This document shows positions 35,070-47,583 of a stretch of DNA of 64,000 bases, piece by piece. This DNA is from Mercurialis annua. Lineage: Eukaryota > Streptophyta > Magnoliopsida > Malpighiales > Euphorbiaceae. Location of the stretch: positions 5,148,501 through 5,212,500 of the forward strand of contig NC_065576.1 in assembly GCF_937616625.2 (NCBI RefSeq), in the 5' to 3' direction. Position numbers and translations under genes: made by a program. Below the pieces are notes generated by a model, which saw only the letters and a program-made list of their open reading frames with translations, ran no database searches and was not told the origin of the DNA. How positions within the stretch are numbered: position 1 is the first letter of the stretch; the number at the start of each line of letters is the position of its first letter.

Positions 35070-37289
35070 ATTTGTTTTGGATTTCAGACTGTCACTTTTA
35101 TTTAAATTCTATTTTCTATTTATTCATGGAAGAAAAAAGAAATAATTTGTTGAAGGATGCACATGGAATAATGCAATAAACAAAAAAGCATATTCTCCTT
35201 TGCAACCATATTAAATGTGTTCGGCATTATAATTGGATGAAAAAGAAATAGCAACTGCCAAAATACATTTATTTGTTTGAGAAAAGTAAGAGAAAATATC
35301 TTATAAAATTAAATTATTGGCTCATAAAAGATTCTAAAAGCACTTTTTGGTCGGACCATTGTAATTGTATAAGAAAAAAAACAGTGGTAATTGTATCTTA
35401 AGCATATATTATTGTATCAGAAAATTGTACAGGTAGTCCACATCAGTAGTGTTGTTGACAAGCTTATCTGAAATATTATTAGTAACATGTCATTTTAGGA
35501 GATGATTATTGATTAATCACTATCAAACAAGAGACAGCTGGAATGATTAAGAAAACTTATCTAGATACTGTGTTAAACTTATATATATAATACAATGCCA
35601 GAATGAAAATAAATGTAACGAGAAAAAACTGAAAAAGAGGACGCATAAAACGATTAAAGGGAAAAAATTATGTCGGAAGGAATGGAGAACAACTCGAGAC
35701 AACTGATAACTTACGGCTAGGTGACGATCACAAAGAATTTCATTAGGACATTCAGTGTTCTTCCGGACTTTCTTACCAAATCAAGTAGGGGTGATCAAAC
35801 AGTTAGTTAAATGGCATTAACCGGTTAACCTATCTACTAAGTTTGGTTAAAGATTTGATTAGTTTAGTTAGTTCATTTGATTAAAGATTTTGATTTTTGT
35901 ATTTATATTCATTATAGCATCTATTATTAGAATTTTGAAATATAACAAATTGAGGTTGATTTTTGTGTTTTCAAGACGCATGACGTGGCATCATACTTTT
36001 AAAAGAAAAAAAGTTTATGGCCGAGTCATTGAAAGAAACATGGTGTTTTGAACCATTCAAGTACCAGATAATCTTGCAGTTGCAGCAGATGGGCATGTGA
36101 GAAGGTGTACCTCATATTGAAGACTGCGCATTTGTAAGAGAATCTCAACAAACATTTACTTGTAAGAGAACCTCACCGATCACATTCCTCGCCTGAAAAT
36201 TACCGACAAACATTTCGCAGCAGCTTCAAGACTATCGCCATTAACCACAAAACAAGAACAAACCATTAGCAAAAGGCAGTTTTAGTATCAGCATACATGT
36301 AACAACAATATATGATAGGCAAGCATGTCTCCATCGAATCATTGTAGTTTTCTTTTACTTCCGTAGTTTCATTAGTTTACCAGCTTTTTCTTTCGGCTTG
36401 TGGATCTCCTCCAGCGAAAAACTGACCTCCCTGAGTGCAAACGAAAAAAAAAAAACAGCTTTATACAGAGCTGTCAATTAGCAAATAAGGATGAAGAATC
36501 AAAAATTTCACAAACAATATGCCATCATATGGATGGGTTTGACTTTCAAGATCCTAAACTGTCGTATTACAAATTTCTCGTCTTTCTTTTACTTTATGGT
36601 ACTGACATTTCATCAGAGAGCAAGAGCTGAGACTCGGGTGTTTGAAGGAGAAGACGTGAAGTGCATAAGTGTATTCCTGTGATTCATTACGCATATCACA
36701 CATAAAATGGATATGTTTCAATGGTCTAAACTCTAATGAACCGTTTCAGCGCTGTTATGAGAAATTGCAGAGTTACACACATCTCGCAACAATGGCATAA
36801 TGAACTCCCCACATAGTGAGAGAGGCACATAGATATGCACTCTTATATAGAAATTTGATGCAGATTTAAAAACATGAAGATAATGTGACGTTGGTTAGAC
36901 ATAAAAGAGATAAGAAAGACGAAAGAATCCAAACAGTAAATTGACAAACCGCATAAATTCAATAGAATTAATCAGACAAGGATAGAAACAACTGTATGAA
37001 TGAAAACTGAAAATTTATCTTTATTCACAAAGTTAATAAATTAAACAACTGTAGTATGAGTTGAAAGATAACTGACCAATTTGGGATAGCTAGATTCTTA
37101 CATGTCAACAATTTATACTCTACCATGTCACACACACGTTAAATTATTCGTCCAAATGCCTATATACAATCTAATCAACTTTATCCAAAACTTTGCTTGA
37201 TATTTCTTATCTATGTACTGTTAAATCTGTCATAAGGGAATTCACCGACATCCTAATTGCAGCAGCTTTCCATCCCACCAGATCTTGAA
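35070..37289. other. Intergenic DNA between peroxidase and ADA1-like gene
   Basis: No complete gene. It contains an AACCGG/GGTTAA repeat relic near 35785-35880, an exon-like segment on the minus strand (36060-36450, separate entry) and, near 37020, a TTTATT that could be the minus-strand polyadenylation signal of the ADA1-like gene. Confidence 0.5.
36060..36450 (-). other. Unexplained exon-like segment
   Basis: On the minus strand a pyrimidine tract followed by TTTGCACTCAG makes a convincing splice acceptor at about 36434. The next bases stay open in two frames, one giving GGQFFAGGDPQAERKSW then stop. A second less AT-rich patch (36060-36240) follows. I recognise no protein. It could be an untranslated or alternative exon downstream of the ADA1-like gene, or a relic. 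Confidence 0.2.
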
Positions 37290-38357
37290 CTAGTGTTCTA
37301 TTTCATATTCTGATGCACGAAAGCAAATATTTTCAAGTTGCGTTGGCCAGTCCTTTCCAAGAATCTGAGGGTTTAGTTCCATTGCTAATCGAAAATCGAG
37401 CATAGATGCTGAAATGGACCCACTCGGTTTTTGTAAAGATCTCACGGGCCACATCCCATTCAAACCGGGTATAGCACAGCCATGTCCTTGGGTAGTCTGT
37501 TTTTGTAGAGATCTTGATCCAGCTAAATCCATACACGGCTTTATCAATCTCTTCAAGTACACATCCAGGCTATTATTTAACAAATTAACACAATCAACTG
37601 AAACTTTAATTCCTTCCATTTCCAACTTCTGCTCCAACCTTTTTCTTAAAGAATTTGTATCAGGCAATTGCCCGCTATGATGACATGTCTCCGTAGGATA
37701 AGGAAATGCCAATGGATTGCATAGTACTTTTCGCATCCCTTTACTGTTTAAAGTGATGCCAAGTGGAGCTCTTACAGGGCTCCTACTATAAATGCTTGGA
37801 CTTCCGGCAGCTTGATCAACTTCTTCACCATCTTCAACAGAGACGGGTGGTCTGCTGCCTAATGAAAGCAGTTCCGTAGCACTCTGTTGTTCTTGATTTT
37901 TTGGGATTGAATCTTCCAAAGTAACAACTTTATGACTTTTCCCATGTGGCCCAAGAGGACTAGGACGATCCCTCAACTTTCGTTCACTAAGTGGTGACCT
38001 TCCCTTACGAGGAGATTGGAGAACATCCCTACATAAGGTTTGTATACTACCTTTATGATATCCGTTAGGCATTTTCACGCCTAAGACATTTTCAGCTTTA
38101 GCCTCCTTCGACGGGGCAATCTTCGAAAAATGTGCATTTTTGATAATCGATCTGAGGAGAAGATTATGAAGACGAATAGTTTCCTTCCCTATTATACCAA
38201 TGCAGAGTTTGTCAAAGTCGGATTTGCTAATCTTGAGAGTCAAAAACTTCGTGAGGAGATCAAAGTACTTCCGAGCATTTTGATGCCCAAGCTTCTTCTT
38301 GATCTGCAATTTAATCTCTAATGTATTTATCCGGGTAAAATACCGATCTTCCGGCAT
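37290..38357 (-). CDS. ADA1: ADA1/HFI1-like subunit of the SAGA transcriptional coactivator
   Basis: 355 residues in a single coding exon. Residues about 8-85 match the SAGA-Tad1 family (INTLEIKLQIKKKLG, KISKSDFDKLC, then RLHNLLLRSIIKNA). A second conserved block at about 228-280 (SGQLPDTNSLRKRLE, then SVDCVNLLNNSLDVYLKRLI) corresponds to the histone-fold-like part. The C-terminus SISASMLDFRLAMELNPQ, then LGKDWPTQLE, is also typical of plant members. In yeast and plants Ada1 is a structural subunit of the histone-acetylating SAGA complex, paired with a TAF12-like histone-fold protein, so a nuclear role is inferred. The middle (about 105-200) is low-complexity and basic (SPRKGRSPLSERKLRDRPS). 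The ATG at 38357 is the usual family start. The 5' UTR carries an intron. Confidence 0.9.
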   Translation of the reverse strand: MPEDRYFTRINTLEIKLQIKKKLGHQNARKYFDLLTKFLTLKISKSDFDKLCIGIIGKETIRLHNLLLRSIIKNAHFSKIAPSKEAKAENVLGVKMPNGYHKGSIQTLCRDVLQSPRKGRSPLSERKLRDRPSPLGPHGKSHKVVTLEDSIPKNQEQQSATELLSLGSRPPVSVEDGEEVDQAAGSPSIYSRSPVRAPLGITLNSKGMRKVLCNPLAFPYPTETCHHSGQLPDTNSLRKRLEQKLEMEGIKVSVDCVNLLNNSLDVYLKRLIKPCMDLAGSRSLQKQTTQGHGCAIPGLNGMWPVRSLQKPSGSISASMLDFRLAMELNPQILGKDWPTQLENICFRASEYEIEH

Positions 38358-38377
38358 TTTTATTACTGAAATCCTCC

Positions 38378-38898
38378 CTGTTCAAACAAAACAATCATTT
38401 TAGACAAAAACCCATCACAAAACCAAAATAATACAATAGAATATGTTTGCACATTAATACTTTATAATAAGCAAAACTCTCAATTTATCAAAGATCTAAA
38501 TGCAAAATTTATATCTAGTAACTTCAATATGAAACAGTAATCAATTTGTAGCAATTCAATTTACACAAATTCAAGCCAACAGTAGAACAGTAACTAAATT
38601 ATATTCCAGAACAGACAAACCCATTACCCATATTATAGGAATTTATCTCTAAAGCTAAATTTTAACTTCATTACACTAATTACACCTACAATTCAATCAA
38701 ATATGCACCAAATCAAACGTTCCAAACTACCCAAAAAATTACCCATCCCAAACTTAATTCAACATTAAAAAAACACACAAAAGCACCAAATTCAAGCTCC
38801 TATTAATCCATAATTCATAATTTACAAAATTAGCGAAATGGATAGAAAATAGAGCGATTCAGACATACCCAGAAAACAGACAAATAACAAAAAAATAC
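38378..38898 (-). other. 5' UTR intron of the ADA1-like gene
   Basis: On the minus strand a donor TTCAG then GTATTTTT (exon ends at 38899) and an acceptor GTTTGAACAG then GGAGG (exon resumes at 38377) bracket 521 bases of AT-rich DNA. The start codon lies 20 bases after the acceptor. Confidence 0.7.
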
Positions 38899-39083
38899 CT
38901 GAATTGAAGAATTGAGTAAGTGAATTGAAGTTTGGGTGAATGATTCAGTGCAAGTAATGGATCAGTTTGACAAAGAGAGATTAGGGCAAGTAAGGATCGA
39001 AGAAAAAAAAGACTAGTTAGAAGGTTCTTTCCTTAAGTCAGCTCAGTCAATGCGCACGTGTGGTTTGACATGTGTTTTTATAG
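38899..39083 (-). promoter_or_regulatory. Promoter and untranslated first exon of the ADA1-like gene
   Basis: Minus-strand TATA box CTATAAAAAC at 39083-39074 puts the start of transcription near 39045. A CACGTG palindrome (G-box, bound by bHLH and bZIP factors) lies at 39055-39060, between TATA box and start. The leader is CT-rich on the sense strand. Confidence 0.6.
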
Positions 39084-39089
39084 CGGCTG

Positions 39090-41270
39090 CAGCTGTTTTG
39101 TACTTCCGTTTTTGTTCGATTATTTTCTCCTGCTATAAGAAAAGAAAAAAAGACATTAACCTCTTCAAGTGGCTTGCATCAAATTCGTAGGGTACAATTT
39201 TAGGATTTTGCGAGTGTGATTTGATGGTTTTATTTTATATGTTCTAGTGATCAAAACTAACTGAATAGTTGAATTTAATCAGAAATTAAAAGTGAATTTA
39301 ATTTGAAAATAATTAAAAATTGAAATGCGGTTTAATTTAAAAATTAAAATGCTGTAAAGTGCTAATTTGCTTTCCGCTTAAAATCCCGTTCCAACATGTT
39401 TTCTTAAAATTAGTATCAAAAAGTTTCTAAACACAAAGTTTTCCAACCGTTTCTAAAATAGTCTCAATAGATTTTTAAAAATGTACTTTGCAACCGTTTA
39501 TAAAAAAACGTTTCTTGAAAGGATTTCTAACGGTTTTACATGATTTTTTTTAAAAAAAGTTACACATAATATTTTTATAAACTTTGAGTCATGTGCGTCT
39601 GTTTGTGTATCGCGATCTTAATGCATTAGACAATATAGATAAAAATATCAAAATAAAGAAAAAATAAATTTTTGAAACACGAAATACTTTTTTATAAATA
39701 AAGTAAGAAATTGAGTATTTTTTATAATTTTTTAATATACATATATCATATGTATGAATATATTTATTTTATAGTTAATTAGTTCAATTCAGTTGTGCCG
39801 TGCAAACCGATTCAGCCATTAATTTGATTTTAAAATATTAATTTTATATACTGATTTTAAATGCGTTTGGATTGGCTTATTTCAACCTTAAGCTGATTGG
39901 GTACAAATAAAAAAAAATAAAAAACTTTAAGTCAGTTCAGGATTGTATCCATCTCAATAGGTTGGGTCAGAAAGAATATAACCATGCACACAAATAGTAC
40001 TCTAATACTCCGACAAACTATTTGGTTAACGGTAAACGGAGGGTACATCCGGTTTTGGTTTTTAGAGGGCAAAATTCATAATGGGTCCTTAATTAGATTA
40101 TTTTTACAATTGAGTCCTCGGACTTCATTATAATTTGATTGAATTATACAATGAATTATTTTCATATTTTTCTAAATAATTATGAACATTATAATTTTAA
40201 GTAATTATCTTATTTACTATTTTTAATATCTATTAAAGCAAATAGTAAATTTACAAAAATCAAAATCTACTTTTACAAACTTAAAAAGATGTCTATTTTC
40301 ATATATATTTTCACTTTTCTACTATATCATGTAATGTCCTTTTAAAGTTCTCGATTCTGCTAATTTCTCAGTCAAAGATGAATAATTAGCCTTGGGCCAA
40401 ATGAAAATCAAATAATTTTGCATTGCCGTACAAGAACTTTCGCTACCCAGTATGCAAATGCAAACCAACTTGCTTCTCAACAACATTAATGCATGACTGC
40501 ACACTCAACTGTTCTGTTCTTCTCAAACTGGCTACTTTAGGACTGTTAAATTGTCCTACATAAACATGGTTTATAGTATAAGTCATGGTGGGAGGGAGGT
40601 TAAATCCGGACTGTCGAAAAGGCAGAAACGGAACAAATGATCAAATGTCATTTAGCTCGAACTGCAATTTTTTTGATTCTGCCACAAATCTTCACTATGC
40701 TTGAATTGCGCAACATCATGGGCACTACCCTAGTAGCAGGTTTTAAGCCATGATATTTTTCCATTAGAGTAGAAAAGTGCTCCAAAGAGCTCTATAAATA
40801 TACCATTTTCGTACTCTAAACAAGGATAAGATATTTCAAAGACTTTATACACTTTTACTTACTATACTTATTTATTTCTTCAAAGAACTTCATTGGCATT
40901 TGACATAAGCATTGAATTTAAAGCAATTATTAGGCATATCAAGTCTTAAACCTTTTGAGCTTTCTGTTTATTTGTGTAGATATTCGCGTACTGAAAGACA
41001 CTTGAAGTTGTGGACTTGTATTGTATCAATGCTAATTAAGTCCTCCCGCAACGGACTTATCCGGCTCGAGTGGATTTAAAAGTGTTGTTTTATAGTTGAA
41101 ATCCGTTTAGGACACTTCATGGTCATATACCAAAAAAGAAAATCTAACCTTTAATAGTACTAAGAAAAATGCAAGACTAGTTAAAGTTCAAAGAGGAAAA
41201 AGGAAAAGATGAGCTAGGTTAATATTAAATTGATGAATAAAATTGAGAAAATCTAAAAGATAATTGAATT
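39090..41270. other. Intergenic DNA between ADA1-like and SCL32-like genes
   Basis: No gene supported. A plus-strand TATA box (CTATAAATATACC, 40792-40804) sits within a less AT-rich block (about 40500-41110) that could be a solo LTR, but its borders and duplication were not found. Confidence 0.4.
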
Positions 41271-41272
41271 AA

Positions 41273-42646
41273 TTAAGTAGAAATCCAAGCAGAAGCAAAT
41301 ACAACATTATGCCCTTTCCAAGTAAGTACAACATCTTCTTCTTCCTTCTTCAATCCCCAACCAGCTGCATGCTCACCAAGCATACTCTTAACTTCCGAAA
41401 CCGTTTCTTCTCCGAAAGAAACGTTTCGAAAACCCGCATTCTTCATCCTTTGAACCCATTTGCTCTTCGGTTCGAGCCTCTCGACTCTTTGTAGACCTTC
41501 ATGAGCTATCACATTCTCAATCTTCCAACATAAATCAGCTTCATACCATTGTCTTTGCTTGCTTCCTCTCGGAAGAAAAGTGTCCACCGTGTCATAAGGT
41601 ATCCATAGATAATTAAAAGCTGATCTTAATCTATTCACCAAATTATTGGATGTTAAATCCGCATCTTCGTCTACTAGTACAACGATTGTCGGGTCTAAAC
41701 TCCGAAGGGACTTCAGAAACATCGCTCGAAGAGATGAAGATGACTCCAAAGGATAAGCATAAGAATAAGAATTTGGTGTACTAATAGTTTCTTCAGGAAT
41801 ATAATGGAGCAACATATGACAGTTGATCACAAGTGCTTCGTTAGTTTCTTTATAAACTAAATTCTGAACTCGAAGCTGGTCGATTAACGAAGCAAACCCG
41901 TCTACATAACTCGAAGCAACAACTCGAAACTCCATAGCTACATTACGCGATTTAGCGAAATTTATCAATTTATATCCGAGTTCTTGATACGAAAGATCAA
42001 GAATAGGCGGTATATCTTCGGTACAATCAGCAACTGTTAGCTTAATCAACGGAGTCACCTCAAAACGATTCGCGATAGCATCAATAAGAGTCGGAATTTG
42101 CATGCAGTGCATCAAACTCAAATCCACAATATGAACAACCGAAAACCCTTCGATAACCTCGAGTATCGCAGCGTTAGCTGCCGTGAACCCGAATCGATGC
42201 CACGGGGTTAGGTCGACAAAACTAGCGAACTCAATGATGGAAAACTTGTGGGAATCAATACTATTACAGTGAGAATTAGCCATAGCAGCGAGTAGTTTAC
42301 ACGTACCGGACTTCGCCGCACGGGCGATGAGAGCTCGGAGAAAAGCGCAAGTTAGTCTCTGATTCGAGTCCCCGTCCGGTGGTGCAATGTTGTTGAGAAC
42401 CCATAAAATTTGCTGGGCTAGAGTTGCGTCGTTACTCTCAATAGCATTGGCGCAGTGAACTAAAAGCTGCTCCATGCAATTTGCATCACCAAAATTGTTA
42501 TTACCATTGCTATTGTTATTACCTAAGGCTTTGGATGTCGGAAAACCAGGCCAAGGACGTGTCTGGTTTTTGTTCATGATGGTAGGCTTTGAAAATGGAG
42601 GGATTTGGTGCAAAGGTTGTGGTGGGGTTTCATTGAATTGCATCAT
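41273..42646 (-). CDS. SCL32: GRAS-family transcription factor, SCL32-like
   Basis: 457 residues, single exon, as is usual for GRAS genes. Nuclear regulators of this family act mostly through protein partners. The N-terminus (MQFNETPPQPLHQ, then NQTRPWPGFPTSKALG) and the following MEQLLVHCANAIESNDATLA are characteristic of scarecrow-like 32. The domains in order are: LHRI about 57-135; the VHIID core as VVHIVDLSLMHCMQIPTLID at 170-189; LHRII and the PFYRE region (LSYQELGYKLINFAKSRNVA near 218); and a C-terminal SAW domain ending WKGHNVVFASAW at 443-454. An asparagine-rich stretch at 43-52 and a serine-rich loop near 290-305 account for its slightly greater length than the roughly 410 residues I recall for the Arabidopsis protein. 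The start is the first of two ATGs. The neighbouring peroxidase and ADA1-like genes fit conserved gene order. Confidence 0.93.
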   Translation of the reverse strand: MMQFNETPPQPLHQIPPFSKPTIMNKNQTRPWPGFPTSKALGNNNSNGNNNFGDANCMEQLLVHCANAIESNDATLAQQILWVLNNIAPPDGDSNQRLTCAFLRALIARAAKSGTCKLLAAMANSHCNSIDSHKFSIIEFASFVDLTPWHRFGFTAANAAILEVIEGFSVVHIVDLSLMHCMQIPTLIDAIANRFEVTPLIKLTVADCTEDIPPILDLSYQELGYKLINFAKSRNVAMEFRVVASSYVDGFASLIDQLRVQNLVYKETNEALVINCHMLLHYIPEETISTPNSYSYAYPLESSSSLRAMFLKSLRSLDPTIVVLVDEDADLTSNNLVNRLRSAFNYLWIPYDTVDTFLPRGSKQRQWYEADLCWKIENVIAHEGLQRVERLEPKSKWVQRMKNAGFRNVSFGEETVSEVKSMLGEHAAGWGLKKEEEDVVLTWKGHNVVFASAWIST

Positions 42647-42649
42647 ATG

Positions 42650-45600
42650 GAGAAAAAATACAAAATTTGGTAGGAATAGATGAGAAATGTTATACCAGGA
42701 AGATGGAAAAAGACCGGACTATTAATGGGTATATTAACATTGGGAAACGAATCAATATTGTGGGGATGAAAATGGAGACATAAGGTACTCAAGCAAGAAA
42801 TTTCTGCAAATGAATCTTACTAAAATAGACAGTTCAGCTTTACAGTTTTGAGATTTTTTTTTTCAAAAGAACTTCAGGATTGCAGAATTTTTCAGTTTTA
42901 GAATTATATGAACAGTGATTTACAAAAGGAATATTGGCTATGAAATGGGTGTATGATTTGTCTTCACATTTTTTTGTTCTTTTTACAATTTTTAAAACAT
43001 GTAGTAATAAGAAAGCAGAAGATGGAGAGTAAGAAGAGAGATTTTAAGATGATAATAGGGCTTTGATTGGTAGGTTTGATTCAATTTAAGATCGATCAAA
43101 ATCCACCAACCTAAAATTTGTTAAATATTCAAGTTGAAATGAACCAAAATATATATAGGATCAAACTTCAAACCAACATCAAACCAAATCAAACTGTTTG
43201 GTAGGTTTGGTTTGGTATAAAAATTATTTTTTATTATTTTAAAATTAGTTTGAATATTAAAAAAGTATTGTCTCATAAAATTTTATATATAATTATCAGC
43301 ATATTTTTTAATTGAATGAAATTTACTAACTTATTATTCATTAGCTATATTTAAAGAATAAAGACTAAATTTAAGATTTTAATGTCAAATAATTAAAAAA
43401 TAAATAAATTTGTGAATATTACCTAGTAATATTTTTTTTCAAAAGTACTAAGTGATTCATATTAAATAAATAAATAATCTCTAATTCAACTTTCATGATT
43501 AAACTATCTATTTATGCATGCATTTAAAAAATAATAAATGCATTTACTAAAAAAATTAAAAGAAAAATTGCATGTGAAAGTTATTTATTTAATTGATAAT
43601 TAATATACTGTGTATAAATATAGTTATATAATTCATATTCGTTTTTGAATTATAAATATATTTATATTAAATATAAAAGAAATTAAATATTTTAATTATT
43701 TATTTGGCTATATAAATTAACTTTTAAAATATTTAAACAAATCTAATTCTAAACATCAAACCTTTTTAAAAGTATGAACTGAATCGACCCATATTCTTTC
43801 AACGACCAATTTATTTTCAATTTTAATGTAATTTAGCTAGATTTTTTTTGGTTCGATTTGATTTAATAAAGTGGAAAAGATGAAGAAAGGGGTGAACTAG
43901 TTACTATTGGATTTTGGTGGCATGTGGAGTAGCCGGCCTTGAGTTTGTTGATATATGGAAGTTGGGATTTCGTCATGTAATGATTTATAATAAATTAAAG
44001 CAATTCCTCACTCTTTCATGGGGCCACCTCATCTTTAAATTATACTAACATCATCAACAAATCATTTTTGTGCATTCTCTTTGGTCTTTTCTTTTACTTT
44101 TTAGTGTGTTATACCAAATTTGTCTCAATAAGATCATTGCATGGAGTTGGGAATTTCTTTTAGTAATTTTTCGTTAAATTGAACCTATCATGTCATCATG
44201 CAAAGGAACAAATCGCGATAATATGAAAGTTTATCATTTTAAAGCTTCTTTTTAATAATTATTAGTGAACAATTCAATTTTTAATATTTTTAAATATAGG
44301 CTTAATTACATAATTACATAAAAAATTTATATTATTATTTTGTTATTTGTGAGATTAAATCTAAAAAATCTGTTTGATTTATAAAATATATCTTAATTTT
44401 TTAAAATTTGTAATGTATCTAAATTTGACAAATTCGCTAAAATTTATCCAATTTTGTTAAAATTAATTTAGCTATGTCCTTGTAGAAATTGAATATGTAA
44501 TTTCACTAATTTGTTTAAAATATTGAAGAAAAGTTACCTATTAGGATGTCACGTAGTTCGGATAAATTAATTTAAAAAATAATAAATTTATTTTAAAAAA
44601 ATGGATAGATTTTTAAATAATTAATCAAATTGGGATAAATTTGTAGTTTTAATAATTCGAAAAAAAATTGACTTTTTCACACAATTAGATTTTTTTTTGT
44701 GATGTGTTTTATAATTTTCGAACTCATCTTCAATTTTCATAACAAAAAAACAAACTCATCTTCAATTTTCATAACAAAACAAAACTCATCTACAAATGAT
44801 CTTTCATATCTCCACCTAATTAATCAATATACATTTACATATTTTATTATTGCTATCGGATACCAAAAAAACGGTCCCAACTCTAAAAACGGACGGGTAT
44901 TGCGCAGCTGAGAAATTTTATATTGATGCATGCATTAAAAAGACAAACGAAGTGGTCATTTTCTAAGTCCACAAAGAATTCTCTCTTTAAGATATTGGTT
45001 TCCCTTTCCTCTCTCTACTAACTACTCCTTCTATAGAAAAGTTTTGACACTTTTTAAGTAATAGTATATAAATTTAAAAATATCATCAATACAACATGCT
45101 TTAATTATAAAAAATTTAAAATATTTCCAAAACTTATTCTAATTACTAGATATTTATTAATGCTCATAAAAATAAATTAGGCTGTGCATATCAACATATT
45201 AAAATATAATAATGATATATTATAAATTTTATAATTCTATTAAATAGTTTATTATTAATAGTTATAAATTAAATTAAATCAATTTTAAAATTAAATATTT
45301 TAAGAAATAGCAGCCTTATAATAGGAAAGTTAAGAAATTAAGTAAAATAAGAAACTTTAAAATTAAAAATTCATTGTTCGAAATAAATTTAAACTTTAAA
45401 AGTAAAAAGTCATTAATTTAAATACATTTAAACTTTAAATTAAATACTTTTCAAAATTATAATATTTATAATAATAACATTAATAATTTATAAAATTGAT
45501 ATATTTTTTTATTTAAAAAAATTAGTTTTAATTAAAAAATTTACTTTAAAATTAAATAACCCTAATAATAATAATAATTTTAAATCTTTTTTAGAATATT

Positions 45601-47087
45601 AAACCTCATATTTGTTTAATAAAAAAACAACTATACAAATAAACTTGAACTCGTTTACCAAACCGAGTTCATAAAATAATAAAATTTATCAGTTGTAAAT
45701 AAATTAACCTATATATTAAACACCTTTACATTATAGTTAAAATAAATAGAAAATAGAAATAAAATTTTATAGAATTTATTTATTTAAACAAAATCATTAA
45801 AATATACTTTTTCATTATTATACTATCAAAAACTAATATATTTTTGTAGTTTAATTTCTATTATACAAATAAATACATTTTGTAAAAACTTTAAATGGTG
45901 CATGCATAAATAAGATAGGAAAATTAGGAATTTTTTGTGTAAGATGGGTTAAAAAATTCACATGATGAGTCGCCAATATTAAAGGGACGGGTCAATGCAG
46001 AAGAATTATTCGATAATTAGGGAATGATGATTGGAATGTGGTGCACACGTGATATATAAATTCCATCCTTTTGTTCCCACTTTTAAATAGACCACTCGAC
46101 CATGCCACACAAAATAGGGGACACTAATATTTTTGACCTCTAATCCAATAAATCTCAAATTCTCTCTTCTTTCATCATCTCATATATAAATGACAAAAAT
46201 TAGGTTTCCAAAGCTTATCTATTTTTGTTCTTTTTCTTATTTAAGACAGACAAAATATTTACCATCAGAGCTCAAAACCATGAATTGGAATATTGATCAG
46301 AAGTTAAATTACATAAAAAAAATTCCATTTTCTCGCATTTTATATATAAAAAATTAATTCGATAATTTTAGTTTAATTGAACGTTATATAACCAATTGAT
46401 TTTATATAAAATAATTTTTCAACTCATCTATGAGTTTTTACTTGTACTTTTAATTATATTCAAATAATTTATTTATTCATAACAATAAATATATAATAAT
46501 CTATTTACATGAAGATATATGTTTTTATAAATAGAATTTGATGTATAAAAAATTATAACTTATATAATTTATAAATATATTTTTATTATCTAAACATTTC
46601 TCCCACGTATTGTGAAAATCTATTTTCATTTCATGTTAGTTTTCATTTCTGTTCTGCATAAGTTTTTACTATAGCTTCAAATAATTTATTTTACTTGATA
46701 ATCCTAAATTTAGGATAAAGATTTAAAATTGAGATTAGACGGGTTAATAATTTTAGATAGAAAATTATAGATCCTGAAGAATTAGCTCATATTTTATGAG
46801 AAATGATGATATAAAATTGTAAAGGGAAACCCTAAATATAAGTATTAGCTATAAATGGTTGAATTGTCGCATTCTTGTACCCGTATTTCTCTGAGTTCTG
46901 ACGACTGCTTTATATATGCTAGAATACTTCATGTGATTTGCAAGCTGTTGTAGGACCATTTGCAATCTTTTCCCGGGCATTATATAAGAGATTGGAGATC
47001 TACAAATACAATCATAGGAAAAATAATCATTAGACCCCAATTAATCTATTTTATAGGTAAATTATTTATTAGGGTCCCAAAATTATT
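42650..47087. other. Upstream region of SCL32 and AT-rich intergenic DNA
   Basis: 42650-43050 is the presumed SCL32 promoter; I see no strong TATA box there. 43080-43870 has a CAAACCAAA/TTTGGTTTGG dispersed repeat. 44700-44790 repeats ACTCATCTTCAATTTTCATA twice. The rest is AT-rich with no gene. Confidence 0.5.
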
Positions 47088-47088
47088 A

Positions 47089-47360
47089 CTCCCTCCGTCC
47101 CAATAGAGTTGTCCACTTTGCCTTTATCACACAGTTTAAGAAAAGCAATTATTGTTTATGGGTTTTGTAAAATTTACCTTACTTTTCTTGTCATACCCCT
47201 ATTTAATATGGGGTCCACTTACAATTTACTCATTAGTAGATTTTTAATAGGGGTAATATAGAAATATTAAATGTAAAAGTTAATTATTTTTTGAAAGTGG
47301 ACAAGAGTTTTGGGACAAATTTTTTTCTCAAAGTGGACAATTCTATTGGGACGGAGGGAG
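47089..47360. mobile_element. Complete Stowaway MITE
   Basis: 272 bp with inverted ends CTCCCTCCGTCCCAATAGA and its complement ATTGGGACGGAGGGAG, flanked by TA on both sides (47087-47088 and 47361-47362). Subterminal GTCCACTTTG pairs with CAAAGTGGAC. There is no coding capacity. Confidence 0.95.
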
Positions 47361-47494
47361 TATAATTTTATGAATTGTGTCCCTCTACTTTTATTTCTTA
47401 AGTTGAGTTCTTACATTTTTAGTTCCTTCATAAAAATAAAGTGTGCGATTGTAAGTCAACACGAAAAGAGTTCATCATTAATGCATTTATTCTC

Positions 47495-47583
47495 AAATGA
47501 TATAAGCGCTATGTAGCATTTTGTTAAGTCGTGGGTTCGATTCTTCCTACAAGCGCTCCTCCTATCCAATTATCAAAAAAAAT
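47495..47583 (+). mobile_element. Short tRNA-like SINE, copy 1
   Basis: AAATGATATAAGCGCTATG, then a box-B-like GGGTTCGATTCTT, then an A run. The layout and wording match the copy at 56374-56461. No clear target duplication was seen. Confidence 0.6.

Noticed and set aside
37414..37680. 88-codon plus-strand open frame
   Set aside because: Antisense of the ADA1-like coding sequence.
40490..41110. Definite solo LTR between ADA1-like and SCL32 genes
   Set aside because: A TATA box and less AT-rich composition are suggestive, but no TG...CA borders or 5-bp duplication could be fixed.
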